Source: Pseudoduganella armeniaca (lineage in GTDB: Bacteria; Pseudomonadota; Gammaproteobacteria; Burkholderiales; Burkholderiaceae_D). From it: 64,000 nt of DNA. Shown piece after piece: positions 56,717 to 64,000 of the stretch (position 1 is the first letter of the stretch; each line of letters begins with the position of its first letter). A model generated the notes under the pieces. That model had not been told where the DNA came from. It made no database searches and worked only from the letters and a program-made list of their open reading frames with translations. The stretch covers positions 2,852,001 to 2,916,000 of the forward strand of contig NZ_CP028324.1 of NCBI RefSeq assembly GCF_003028855.1, written 5' to 3'. A program made the translations under genes and the position numbers.

Positions 56717-57547
56717 TCAATGCATCATCAACACCGGCAACGTCATCCGCCGCAACACCGTCTCCGTCACCCCGCCCAGCAGCAGCTCGCGCAGCCGCGC
56801 GTGGCCGTAGCCGCCCATCACCAGCAAGCCGGCCCCCACGTCCGCCGCCGTCGACAGCAGTTCCTCCCCGATATCGCGCCCGATCGACAGCGGCGCCACG
56901 GTAACGGCGATGCCGTGCCGGCTCAGGTACAGCGCCAGGTCGGCGCCCGGCTGGTCGCCATGGTCCGCGCCATGGCTGGCGTTGAAGACCGCGACCGTGA
57001 CCAGCGCCGCGCGGCGCAGCAGCGGCAGCGCGGCGGCCACGGCGCGGGTGGCTTCGATGCCGCCGTCCCAGGCCACCAGCGCGTGACGGCCGAAATCGTG
57101 GAAACGGCCCAGGTAGGGCACCACCAGCACGGGACGGGCCGCGTGCAGCATCACGTAGGCCGGCAGCGACGTCGCGGCCGCCGCGGGGGCATCGGGGTCG
57201 GTCTGGCTCAACACCGCGAGATCACAGTAGCGCGCCTGCAGCGCCAGGCCGCCCGCCGTGTCGTCGCTGCACAGCTGCCGCTCGACGGACGGCACGCCGG
57301 CGCGGCGCGCGACGGCGTCGAAGCCATCGAGCGCGCGGCGGGCGTCGTCGCGCAAGGCCTCGAGCTGTTCAGCAATGGCGCCGCCGCTCATGCCGGCGGC
57401 GCCGGGCTGCAGGAAACGCGAAATGCCGGTCGTGGCCACGCCGATCAGGTGCGCGCCCATGTCCAGCGCCACCGTGCAAGCCAGCTCGACGCGGTGCTGC
57501 GCCGCCGGGGCCAGGTCGGCATGCACGAGGATGGTTCGATAGGTCAT
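56717..57547 (-). CDS. Universal stress protein, tandem UspA domains
   Basis: The ATG at 57547 with GGAGG upstream gives 276 residues; an open frame extends to 57628 without coding features. Two UspA-like halves: TILVHADLAPAAQHRV at the start and RHALVAWDGGIEATRAVA at about residue 147. The second half ends in the ATP-binding signature GGYGHARLRELLLGGVTETVL. Such proteins help survival under oxygen or nutrient stress. A perfect Fnr/Anr-type box lies 68 bp upstream of the start, suggesting induction on oxygen limitation. Confidence 0.9.
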   Translation of the reverse strand: MTYRTILVHADLAPAAQHRVELACTVALDMGAHLIGVATTGISRFLQPGAAGMSGGAIAEQLEALRDDARRALDGFDAVARRAGVPSVERQLCSDDTAGGLALQARYCDLAVLSQTDPDAPAAAATSLPAYVMLHAARPVLVVPYLGRFHDFGRHALVAWDGGIEATRAVAAALPLLRRAALVTVAVFNASHGADHGDQPGADLALYLSRHGIAVTVAPLSIGRDIGEELLSTAADVGAGLLVMGGYGHARLRELLLGGVTETVLRRMTLPVLMMH

Positions 57548-57614
57548 GGCGCCTCCACACTGGCGACGCGGGTTGCGTCGGATCACAGTGTGAGCGCGGC
57601 CCAGCGCGCCTTCC

Positions 57615-57628
57615 TTGACATAAGTCAA
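57615..57628. promoter_or_regulatory. Fnr/Anr-type box TTGAC-N4-GTCAA
   Basis: TTGACATAAGTCAA is perfectly symmetric and close to the FNR consensus TTGATNNNNATCAA. It lies 68 bp upstream of the universal stress protein start, in a usual class-II-like position range, in an AT-rich divergent region; it may also serve the secreted-protein gene on the other side. Confidence 0.6.
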
Positions 57629-57767
57629 ACAATAAAAAATTATAAATTGCTTGGCGATGGTCCGACCGGCCGGCGGCGTGCAGTCCTACTTGGCTGGGCT
57701 CCCTAGCGTGGGAGAATTTTGTCTCGCCGTGCCAAGCACGGTCAACAAAGGCAAAAAGGAGAAATCT

Positions 57768-58307
57768 ATGAAGACGAAACTGGCACTCATCCTAGCAGCA
57801 ATGCTCGTCAGCGCTGGCGTCGCGGCCCAGTCGACCAGCTCGCAAAGCACCGACACCGATCCGCAGAAAAACTCCGCGACCAAGAAAACCCAGAAGTCCG
57901 ACAAGCACAAGAAGGGCTCCAAGCATGAGCAGAGCACTTCCGGCTCTAGCAGCAGCGACATGAACTCCGGCAGCGGCAGCGCCACCGGCACCTCGGGCGC
58001 CACCGGCACCTCGGGCGCGACCGGCACTTCCAGCGGCACGACCGGCACCTCCAGCGGCGCGACTGGCACGAGCGGCGACTGGAACAGCTCGGGCGCCAGC
58101 GGTACTGGCGCGACCGGCACCAGCGGCATGACGGGCAGTGGCACCACGTCGGGCAACCGCAGCGGCACGGCCGGCACCACCGGCACGATGGGCACGTCGG
58201 GCGCCACCGGCACCGGCACCGGCAGCAACGCGACCGGTACGTCCAACAGCAGCACCGGCGCGAGCGGCACGGGCACCAATACGCCGACCACGCCACCGAC
58301 CCGCTGA
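57768..58307 (+). CDS. Secreted Thr/Gly/Ser-repeat protein
   Basis: The ATG at 57768 with AAAGGAG gives 179 residues. The signal peptide is MKTKLALILAAMLVSAGVAAQ. A Lys-rich stretch (TKKTQKSDKHKKGSKHEQS) follows, then about 110 residues of low complexity built from GTSGAT-type hexamers with scattered SGTTG, ending NTPTTPPTR. There is no cysteine or catalytic motif. It is probably an exported, unfolded envelope or matrix protein; similar low-complexity proteins occur in Massilia-type genomes. Function unknown. A terminator follows. Confidence 0.7.
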   Translation: MKTKLALILAAMLVSAGVAAQSTSSQSTDTDPQKNSATKKTQKSDKHKKGSKHEQSTSGSSSSDMNSGSGSATGTSGATGTSGATGTSSGTTGTSSGATGTSGDWNSSGASGTGATGTSGMTGSGTTSGNRSGTAGTTGTMGTSGATGTGTGSNATGTSNSSTGASGTGTNTPTTPPTR

Positions 58308-58325
58308 GGCGGCATGTGGTAGAGC

Positions 58326-58349
58326 AAGCCGCCCGCGGGCGGCTTTTTC
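58326..58349 (+). terminator. Rho-independent terminator of the repeat-protein gene
   Basis: AAGCCGCCCG pairs with CGGGCGGCTT, then TTTCTT. It begins 19 bp after the stop at 58307. Confidence 0.75.
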
Positions 58350-58470
58350 TTGTCGCAGTGCGCGCACGTTACCGTGCGCGTATCGCAATCGGTGCCGATT
58401 TACCCTACCTTGAAGGCGTCGTCCCCGAAATCCTGATCGAATAACCCGAACAATCCATACAGGAGGTTTT

Positions 58471-59655
58471 ATGCTGGCGATGAATTACCGCGGACCGTAC
58501 CGCGTGCGTGCGGACCACAAACCCGACCCCGTCATCGAACACCCGGGCGACGCCATCGTGCGCGTCACCCGCGCGTGCATCTGCGGGTCCGACCTGCACC
58601 TGTACCACGGCCTGGTGCCCGATACGCGGGTGGGCACCACGTTCGGCCATGAGTTCGTCGGTATCGTGGAGGAGGTCGGCTCGGAGGTCACGAAACTGAA
58701 GGTCGGCGACCACGTGCTGGTACCGTTCAACGTGTTCTGCGGCTCGTGCTTCTTCTGCCAGCGCGAACTGTATGGCAACTGCCACAATACCAATCCGCAA
58801 GCCTCCGCCGTCGGCGGTATCTACGGCTACTCGCACACGGCGGGCGGCTACGATGGCGGCCAGGCCGAGTTCGTGCGCGTACCGATGGCCGACGTCGGTC
58901 CGACCGTGATCCCGGCCGACCTGCACGAGGACGACGCCGTGCTGCTGACGGACGCGCTGCCGACCGGCTACCAGGCCGCCGAGATGGGCGACATCGCCGA
59001 AGGCGACACGGTAGTCGTGTTCGGCGCCGGCCCGGTCGGCATCTTCGCCGCCAAGTCGGCGTGGCTGATGGGTGCGGGCCGCGTGATCGTGGTCGACCAT
59101 GTCGAGTACCGGCTCGATTTCGTGCGCCGTTACGCGCAGTGCGAGGTCATCAACTTCCGCGAAGTGGACGACATGGCCCTGCACATCAAGAAGATGACGG
59201 ACTGGCTGGGTGCGGACGTGTGCATCGATGCCGTCGGCTGCGAGGCGGCCGGCAACGCGATGCAGACGCTCACCGGCCCCTATACGATGCTGCAGGCCGG
59301 CTCGGCGACGGTGCTGCACTGGTGCATCAACTCGGTGCGCAAGGGCGGCAATGTGTCGATTGTCGGCGTGTACGGCCCCACGTTCAATGCCGTGCCGATC
59401 GGCAATGCGCTGAACAAGGGCCTGACCTTGCGCATGAATCAGGCCAGCGTCAAGCGCCACCTGCCGCGCCTGATCGAGCACATCCAGGCCGGCCGCATCG
59501 ACCCGAAGCAGATCATCACGCACCGCGTGCCGCTGGAGGAGGTGGCCGATGCGTACCACATCTTCTCGAGCAAGCTGGACAACTGTATCAAGACAGTCCT
59601 GATTCCGCCCAGCGCGCGCCAGACCCGCGCCGTGGCCGCCACCGCTTTGAACTGA
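58471..59655 (+). CDS. Zinc-dependent alcohol dehydrogenase
   Basis: 394 residues with a very strong AGGAGG. Medium-chain dehydrogenase: catalytic zinc at CICGSDLH (about residue 38) and TFGHEFVG, structural zinc CysxxCysxxCysx7Cys in FCGSCFFCQRELYGNC, and the Rossmann loop VFGAGPVGIFAAK. The long chain with HWCINSVRKGG resembles glutathione-independent formaldehyde-dehydrogenase-like enzymes. It may dispose of an aldehyde or alcohol. The next two genes follow at 10 and 11 bp, so the three form an operon. Confidence 0.9.
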   Translation: MLAMNYRGPYRVRADHKPDPVIEHPGDAIVRVTRACICGSDLHLYHGLVPDTRVGTTFGHEFVGIVEEVGSEVTKLKVGDHVLVPFNVFCGSCFFCQRELYGNCHNTNPQASAVGGIYGYSHTAGGYDGGQAEFVRVPMADVGPTVIPADLHEDDAVLLTDALPTGYQAAEMGDIAEGDTVVVFGAGPVGIFAAKSAWLMGAGRVIVVDHVEYRLDFVRRYAQCEVINFREVDDMALHIKKMTDWLGADVCIDAVGCEAAGNAMQTLTGPYTMLQAGSATVLHWCINSVRKGGNVSIVGVYGPTFNAVPIGNALNKGLTLRMNQASVKRHLPRLIEHIQAGRIDPKQIITHRVPLEEVADAYHIFSSKLDNCIKTVLIPPSARQTRAVAATALN

Positions 59656-59665
59656 GGAGGATCGC

Positions 59666-60229
59666 ATGAGCCATCACACCCATGAGCACGGCCATGAGCA
59701 CGCCCATGAGCACGCCCACGGCCGCAACGACCTGGCCGTGTTCCAGCACGGCCGGCCGCCAGTGGACCGCTCCGCCATCCAGGGCTGGGGCGCGGACCTG
59801 GACCGCAAGAACCGGCCCGCCTACCCGATGGAGCGGATGCCGCAGCGGCTGGATGCGCCGCTGACGCAGCCAGAGCCGCAAGCGCAGCACGTCGAGGTGC
59901 TGGTATCGCCCGAGCGGCCGCACATGACGCCGCTGTTCGGCAGCCCGCAGCCGCCGTCGGGGCTGTCCGGCATGCTGCGCCGGGCCGCGTTCAAGACGAC
60001 GGAAAACGACGTGCGCCACTGGCTGCTGTTGCTGCTGGCGGACCGCGTCAATGTCGTCGAGGGCCTGGCCGAGGACCTGGCGCGCGGCCACGTGCCGAAC
60101 ATCTTCGCCGAGATGGGCATCAAGGCCGAGTGGGAGCACAACCGCGTCGGCCTGGTGAAGAAAGTAGCGGTGGCGGCGGCGGTGGCCGGTGTCGGCTACT
60201 ACCTGCTGAAGCGCCGCGGCGAGCGCTGA
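59666..60229 (+). CDS. Hypothetical protein with His-rich N-terminus
   Basis: 187 residues behind GAGGAGG, 10 bp after the dehydrogenase. The first 20 residues, SHHTHEHGHEHAHEHAH, form a metal-binding-like His cluster. The middle is Pro/Gln-rich, and the tail has a helical domain (WLLLLLADRVNVVEGLAEDL) and ends KKVAVAAAVAGVGYYLLKRR, a membrane-anchor-like helix. It may buffer zinc or nickel for the neighbouring enzyme; this is inference. Family not recognised. Confidence 0.55.
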   Translation: MSHHTHEHGHEHAHEHAHGRNDLAVFQHGRPPVDRSAIQGWGADLDRKNRPAYPMERMPQRLDAPLTQPEPQAQHVEVLVSPERPHMTPLFGSPQPPSGLSGMLRRAAFKTTENDVRHWLLLLLADRVNVVEGLAEDLARGHVPNIFAEMGIKAEWEHNRVGLVKKVAVAAAVAGVGYYLLKRRGER

Positions 60230-60240
60230 CGGAGGGCGCC

Positions 60241-61767
60241 ATGCAGACCAACGCCGCATCGCCGTCGTTGTGGACCGCCACGGCCCAGGTGCCGTCCAAC
60301 CCGCCGCTCCCCGGCGATACGCAGGCCGACGTGTGCGTGGTCGGTGGCGGCATCGCCGGCCTGACGGCAGCCTACCTGCTGCTGAAGGAAGGCCGTTCCG
60401 TGCTGCTGATCGACGCGCTCGACGTGGGCGCCGGCGAGACGGGCCGCACCACGGCCCACTTCTTCCCGCCGGACGAACGCTATTTCGAGATCGCCCGCCG
60501 CTTCGGCGACGACAAGGCAGCCATGCTGCGCGACAGCTACGAGCAGGCCACCAAGCTGGTCGAGAGCATCGTGCAGAGCGAGCAGATCACGTGCGACTTC
60601 CGCCGGCTGGATGGCTACCTGGTGCCGGCCGGCCCGGGCGGCGCCGCGGTGATCGACAAGGAGCATGCGGCCGCGCTCAAGCTGGGCGTCGAGGTGACGC
60701 GCCTGCTGCGCGTGCCGGGCCTGGAATGGGATACCGGACCGGCCCTGTGCTTCCATCGCCAGGCCCAGTTCCATCCGGTGAAATACCTGGCCGGGCTGCT
60801 GCGCGCCGTCAAGCGCCTGGGCGGGCAGGTGCACGGCGGCACCCGGGCGCGCGAGTTGTCCAGCAGCGCGGAAGGCATCACGGTAACGACGGAACGGGGC
60901 AACATCCGCGCCCGCGCCGTGGTGGTCGCGACCAATACGCCGTTCAACACGCGCGTGGTCATGCACACCAAGGTGACGGGCTACCACAGCTATGTGGTAG
61001 GCCTGAAGGTGCCGCGCGGCGCGCTGCCGCCGTTCCTGCTGTGGGACACGGGCGACCCTTACCATTATGTCCGGCTGGACGCGCAGGAAGGCGAGCAGTC
61101 CCACGACATCCTGGTGGTGGGCGGGCAGGACCACAAGGTCGGGCAGGACGGCACGCCGCAGCACCGCTACGACGAGCTCGAGGCCTGGACCCGCCAGCGC
61201 TTCCCGCAGGCGCATGAGGTGGCCTACCGCTGGTCGGGGGAGGTGATGGAACCGGCCGACGGCGTCGCCTACCTGGGCCGCGCGCCGGGCGAGAAGGGCG
61301 AGGTGTACCTGATCACGGGCGACTCCGGCAACGGCATGACGCATTGCACGGCCGGGGCGATGCTGGTGGCGGACCTGATCCAGAACCGCACCAACCCGTG
61401 GGTACCGTTGTACAACCCGGCGCGCAAGCCGGTGCGCAGCCTGGGCGAGTACATGCTGGAGCAGGCCAATACGCTGGCGCAGTATGCCGACTGGCTGCAG
61501 GGCGGCGAAGTCAGTGCCCCGGACCGTATCCCGCCCGGGGAGGGCGCCCTGATTCGCGATGGCCTGAAGCTGATGGCGGTACACCGGGCCGACGACGGCA
61601 AGCTGACGTTCCTGTCGGCCGCCTGCCCGCACATGGGCTGCGCGGTGCACTGGAACTCGGGCGAGAAGTCGTGGGACTGTCCGTGCCACGGCTCGCGCTT
61701 CGACATCGAGGGCAACGTGCTGCACGGCCCATCGGCGGCGCCGCTGGCGCGCATGGAAAGCAAGTAG
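60241..61767 (+). CDS. FAD-dependent oxidoreductase with C-terminal Rieske domain
   Basis: 508 residues with GGAGG. The FAD domain starts at VCVVGGGIAGLTAAYLLLKE (about residue 30); a DAO-like fold runs to about 400 (TGDSGNGMTHCTAGAML). The last 90 residues hold a Rieske centre: CPHMGC and CPCHGS with the typical 17-19-residue spacing. Layout matches YhfW-type proteins. Electron transfer between the flavin and the 2Fe-2S centre is expected; the substrate is unknown. It is the third gene of the alcohol-dehydrogenase operon. Confidence 0.9.
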   Translation: MQTNAASPSLWTATAQVPSNPPLPGDTQADVCVVGGGIAGLTAAYLLLKEGRSVLLIDALDVGAGETGRTTAHFFPPDERYFEIARRFGDDKAAMLRDSYEQATKLVESIVQSEQITCDFRRLDGYLVPAGPGGAAVIDKEHAAALKLGVEVTRLLRVPGLEWDTGPALCFHRQAQFHPVKYLAGLLRAVKRLGGQVHGGTRARELSSSAEGITVTTERGNIRARAVVVATNTPFNTRVVMHTKVTGYHSYVVGLKVPRGALPPFLLWDTGDPYHYVRLDAQEGEQSHDILVVGGQDHKVGQDGTPQHRYDELEAWTRQRFPQAHEVAYRWSGEVMEPADGVAYLGRAPGEKGEVYLITGDSGNGMTHCTAGAMLVADLIQNRTNPWVPLYNPARKPVRSLGEYMLEQANTLAQYADWLQGGEVSAPDRIPPGEGALIRDGLKLMAVHRADDGKLTFLSAACPHMGCAVHWNSGEKSWDCPCHGSRFDIEGNVLHGPSAAPLARMESK

Positions 61768-61780
61768 CGCCTTTCAGTCC

Positions 61781-61806
61781 AGGGTCTGTCCCCGCGGGAC
61801 GGGCCC
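61781..61806. repeat. Degenerate REP-like half element
   Basis: AGGGTCTGTCCCCGCGGGACGGGCCCT imperfectly repeats the GGGGTCTGTCCC unit. It lies 14 bp after the Rieske-oxidoreductase stop, the same gene-end position as the better copies. Confidence 0.4.
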
Positions 61807-61933
61807 TGAAGTTCATCGGTGTTCCGCACACTTCGGGTCATGATGCCGGCTGGCAGGCCGGCACCGCTCCGCAGGCGAGCAACGCTGCTGCTCGAAACCC
61901 CTGCTGCGCCCCCTGTTGGGAACCGACCCCACG

Positions 61934-62350
61934 CTACCACCCGATCGCCAGCAAGCGCTCCGCCATGCGCGGCCAGCACAGGCTGCGCACCTCCTCGGCC
62001 GTCGCCCAGCGGTAGCCGTCCGCCTCCGGTGTCGGCTTGCCCGTGATCCGGTGCGGGAAGAAGCTGGTGCAGCGCAGGGCCGACAGGTCGCCCAGCTCGT
62101 CGCCCGCCGCGACCCGGAACAGGTGCAGCCGCTTGTCGCGGCGGTAATCGAACACGCCCAGGTCGACATAACGGGACAGGTCGAACACCACGCCGGCTTC
62201 CTCGAACAGCTCGCGCGCGGCGGCCTGCAGCGGGGTTTCGCCCGCGTCCAGCAGGCCCTTCGGGATATCCCAATGGGATGTGCCCGTCACATGACACAGC
62301 AGCAACAGGCCGGCGCCGTTGACGACCAGGGTTCCGCACGACGTTTCCAA
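61934..62350 (-). CDS. NUDIX hydrolase
   Basis: The start appears to be a TTG at 62350 preceded by GAGGATGAGAA, giving 138 residues; no in-frame ATG is near. It carries the full Nudix box GLLDAGETPLQAAARELFEEAGV (G-x5-E-x7-REUxEExGU), given here as RELFEEAGV with the preceding GE. VTGTSHWDIPKG at the front resembles diadenosine-polyphosphate or RppH-like members. It should hydrolyse a nucleoside diphosphate linked to another moiety. It is divergent from the porin gene with about 300 bp between. Confidence 0.85.
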   Translation of the reverse strand: METSCGTLVVNGAGLLLLCHVTGTSHWDIPKGLLDAGETPLQAAARELFEEAGVVFDLSRYVDLGVFDYRRDKRLHLFRVAAGDELGDLSALRCTSFFPHRITGKPTPEADGYRWATAEEVRSLCWPRMAERLLAIGW

Positions 62351-62647
62351 ATTCTCATCCTCTTGGCAGGTTCTTCGCACAAGTCTTGGTAACTTAGCAG
62401 CGCGCATTGTATTGCAGCGCCCGCGACAGCAGCGCCCGACTGTTGTTTCTGTTGATCCGTGTAAAGTTCCTTGCGGAAACTTATCGACAGTTACTGTTGC
62501 TCCGGGTAAAGTTAGGGGCTCGGTGACACCCCGCCCTCGTGCCGCCGCCTTCCAGCAACACACGCGAGCTGATGCTCGCCATGTCTGTTGCGCTTGCCGC
62601 CTGCTTGCCGGCGCGAGCGTTCTTTCAATCGTCATCGGATCTTGCAC
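62351..62647. promoter_or_regulatory. Divergent region with a pair of 20-bp direct repeats
   Basis: 297 bp with no gene. CTGTTGATCCGTGTAAAGTT (62449-62468) recurs as CTGTTGCTCCGGGTAAAGTT (62494-62513), 45 bp apart, i.e. about four helical turns, with AAGTTCC and GGAAACTT facing inside. Two same-face sites suggest co-operative activator binding, about 135 bp upstream of the porin start. Confidence 0.45.
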
Positions 62648-63916
62648 ATGCCACGCAGCTGCCGCCCAGTCTGTCATCGTCATCGCCGCGCGCGCGCCGC
62701 GGCGTGCTTGTTCGCCGCCGCCGCTGCCGCCGCGTTGCCTGGAGCCGCCTTCGGGCAGAGCGGACCGAAGTGGACTTTTGGCGGCTTCGGCACCGTCGGG
62801 GCAGTGCACAGCAGCGAGAAGTTCGCCGACTACGCGGCCACGCCGCTGGCGCCCGGCCAGGCCGGCTACACGCGCGACTGGGCATTCGACGTCGACAGCC
62901 GCCTGGGCGCCCAGCTGGCGGTACAGGTCGACAAGCGCTGGTCCGGCGTGGTCCAGGTGATCACGGAACGCACGGTGACCGCGGGCTATCAGCCGCATGT
63001 GGAATGGGCCAACGTGAAATACCAGGCCACGCCCGATCTGTCGATCAGGGTCGGCCGTATCGCCGCGCCGATGTTCCTGGCGGCAGACTACCGCAAGGCC
63101 AGCTTCGCGCTGCCATGGGTACGGCCGCCCGTCGAGTTGTACAGCACGATGCCGATCACTAACAGCGACGGCGTGGACGCCACCTACCGCTGGCATACCG
63201 ACGCCGTGCGCCACACCACCCAGGCTTTCGTTGGCGGTACCCGCATCCACCTGGCGCGCGACTTCACGGCGCGCGCGCGCCATGGCGGCATCAATCATAC
63301 GGCCGTGCTGGGTGCGTTGACCCTGGGTGTTTCCGCGTCGCAGGCGCGGCTGGAAGTGCCGGATGGCGGCGAGCTGTTCGACGTGCTGGACCGGTTCGGT
63401 CCCCAGGGCCATGCGCTGAGCGAACGCTACGATGTGCGTTCGCGCCGCACCAACGTGTTCGCGGCGGGTTTCAGCTACGACCCGGGCAACTGGTTCGTGC
63501 AGGGCGAGATCGGACGCGTCAACACCCGCTCGATGCTGGGCGACCAGACCGGCGCCTATGTCAGCGGCGGCTACCGTTTCGGCGCGCTGACGCCGTTCCT
63601 AACCCTCAGCCACGTGCGCGCCAACATGGTCACGCGAGTCGATGGCCTGGCCACCGCCGGCCTGCCGCCGCCCGCGGCCGCGCTGGCCGGTGCGGCCAAT
63701 GCCGTGCTGAACGACTTCCTGCGCGAGGTGCCGGACCAGAGCAGCGCCAGTGTCGGCCTGCGCTGGGACGTGGCGCCGAACTATGCGCTCAAGCTGCAGT
63801 TCGACAGCGCCAAGCCGCACAAGGACTCGGTGGGAACGCTCGTCAACGTGCAGCCGGGCTTCCAGTCCAACCGTGCCTTCCGCGTGTTCAGCGCGTCGGT
63901 CGACTTCGTGTTCTGA
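62648..63916 (+). CDS. Outer-membrane porin
   Basis: From the ATG at 62648, 422 residues. A long basic N-region and signal peptide (AAACLFAAAAAAALPGAAFG) precede the mature start SGPKWTFGGFGTVGAVHS. The remainder alternates like beta-barrel strands and finishes in RVFSASVDFVF, whose terminal Phe is the BAM recognition residue of outer-membrane proteins. Turns such as WANVKYQATPDLSIRVGRI are typical of porin barrels, perhaps of phosphate/anion or DUF-type selectivity. Another exported-protein gene begins 10 bp later, so an uptake pair is possible. Confidence 0.8.
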   Translation: MPRSCRPVCHRHRRARAAACLFAAAAAAALPGAAFGQSGPKWTFGGFGTVGAVHSSEKFADYAATPLAPGQAGYTRDWAFDVDSRLGAQLAVQVDKRWSGVVQVITERTVTAGYQPHVEWANVKYQATPDLSIRVGRIAAPMFLAADYRKASFALPWVRPPVELYSTMPITNSDGVDATYRWHTDAVRHTTQAFVGGTRIHLARDFTARARHGGINHTAVLGALTLGVSASQARLEVPDGGELFDVLDRFGPQGHALSERYDVRSRRTNVFAAGFSYDPGNWFVQGEIGRVNTRSMLGDQTGAYVSGGYRFGALTPFLTLSHVRANMVTRVDGLATAGLPPPAAALAGAANAVLNDFLREVPDQSSASVGLRWDVAPNYALKLQFDSAKPHKDSVGTLVNVQPGFQSNRAFRVFSASVDFVF

Positions 63917-63926
63917 CGGGGGGCGC

Positions 63927-64000
63927 ATGCTGAAATCGACTCTGTACACGGCGCTGCTGCTGGGCGGCCTGACGGGGGGCGCCGCCAGCGCGGCGGAACT
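63927..64000 (+). CDS. Exported protein, 3' end outside window
   Basis: An ATG behind GGGGGG, 10 bp after the porin stop, begins MLKSTLYTALLLGGLTGG with ASAAEL at the edge: a clear signal peptide. Only 24 residues are seen. By position a periplasmic binding protein working with the porin is likely, but nothing in the sequence proves it. Confidence 0.6.
   Translation, partial: MLKSTLYTALLLGGLTGGAASAAE

Noticed and set aside
57686..58327. Minus-strand frame over the repeat-rich secreted protein
   Set aside because: Produced by the low-complexity repeat; Val/Pro/Leu monotony and no start signals.

Overview
The window looks like a chromosome segment of a high-GC betaproteobacterium, most likely an Oxalobacteraceae member of the Massilia/Duganella/Pseudoduganella type. 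This is inferred from the GC-rich codon use, the style of the chemotaxis receptors, the DUF3297 and DUF5710 small proteins, the TonB/ECF and c-di-GMP gene sets and the dispersed GGGGTCWGTCCC palindromes. No rRNA, intact tRNA, CRISPR array, transposase or integrase was found.

Region 1 (1 to about 9.45 kb) is an accessory island of visibly lower GC. It opens inside a helicase-nuclease gene (2-1693) that resembles the helicase of Hachiman-type defence. A tight three-gene cassette with the layout of an ABC-three-component (ABC-3C) conflict system follows: a nuclease-like effector (2024-2947), a small middle component (2940-3410) and a Rad50-like ABC ATPase with a CxxC hook (3407-5464). A tRNA-3'-end-like sequence lies next to a strong terminator (6289-6374), with integrase-arm-like direct repeats (6168-6190) just before it; this looks like the distal attachment end of the island. 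Beyond it lie three copies of a repeat of about 210 bp (6376-6960), an immunity-like orphan gene and an alpha/beta hydrolase with an altered nucleophile elbow.

Region 2 (9.5-28.8 kb) is core-like chromosome: a hydrolase, zwf, an orphan modA with a ModE-like box, an MFS aromatic-acid transporter, two methyl-accepting chemotaxis proteins, an AI-2E family exporter with an extra C-terminal domain, a cupin, DUF3297 and DUF5710 proteins, a hybrid histidine kinase, a GDSL hydrolase, ribonuclease Z and a second AI-2E family protein.

Region 3 (28.8-42.3 kb) holds a polysaccharide-utilisation-like set (rhamnogalacturonan-lyase-like enzyme, TonB receptor, ECF sigma factor). Divergent from it is a TonB receptor/YfiR/GGDEF-EAL operon with overlapping junctions that links outer-membrane sensing to c-di-GMP. 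A conserved hypothetical gene and a third chemotaxis receptor follow.

Region 4 (42.3-64 kb) contains a TetR-controlled flavin monooxygenase/hydrolase pair with a 26-bp palindromic operator, a phosphopantetheinyl transferase, a 2-hydroxyacid dehydrogenase, an AraC regulator, a glycine-zipper protein, a beta-propeller sensor kinase and an Lrp regulator divergent from a large indolepyruvate ferredoxin oxidoreductase. After these come a universal stress protein with an Fnr-type box, a Thr/Gly/Ser-repeat secreted protein, a zinc alcohol dehydrogenase/His-rich protein/FAD-Rieske oxidoreductase cluster, a NUDIX hydrolase, a porin and the start of a secreted protein.

At least eight genes outside the island are interrupted by frameshifts. 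Their lengths all fit lost bases, and most sites fall in C or G runs. This suggests sequencing indels more than real gene decay, so these entries are best read as probably intact genes.
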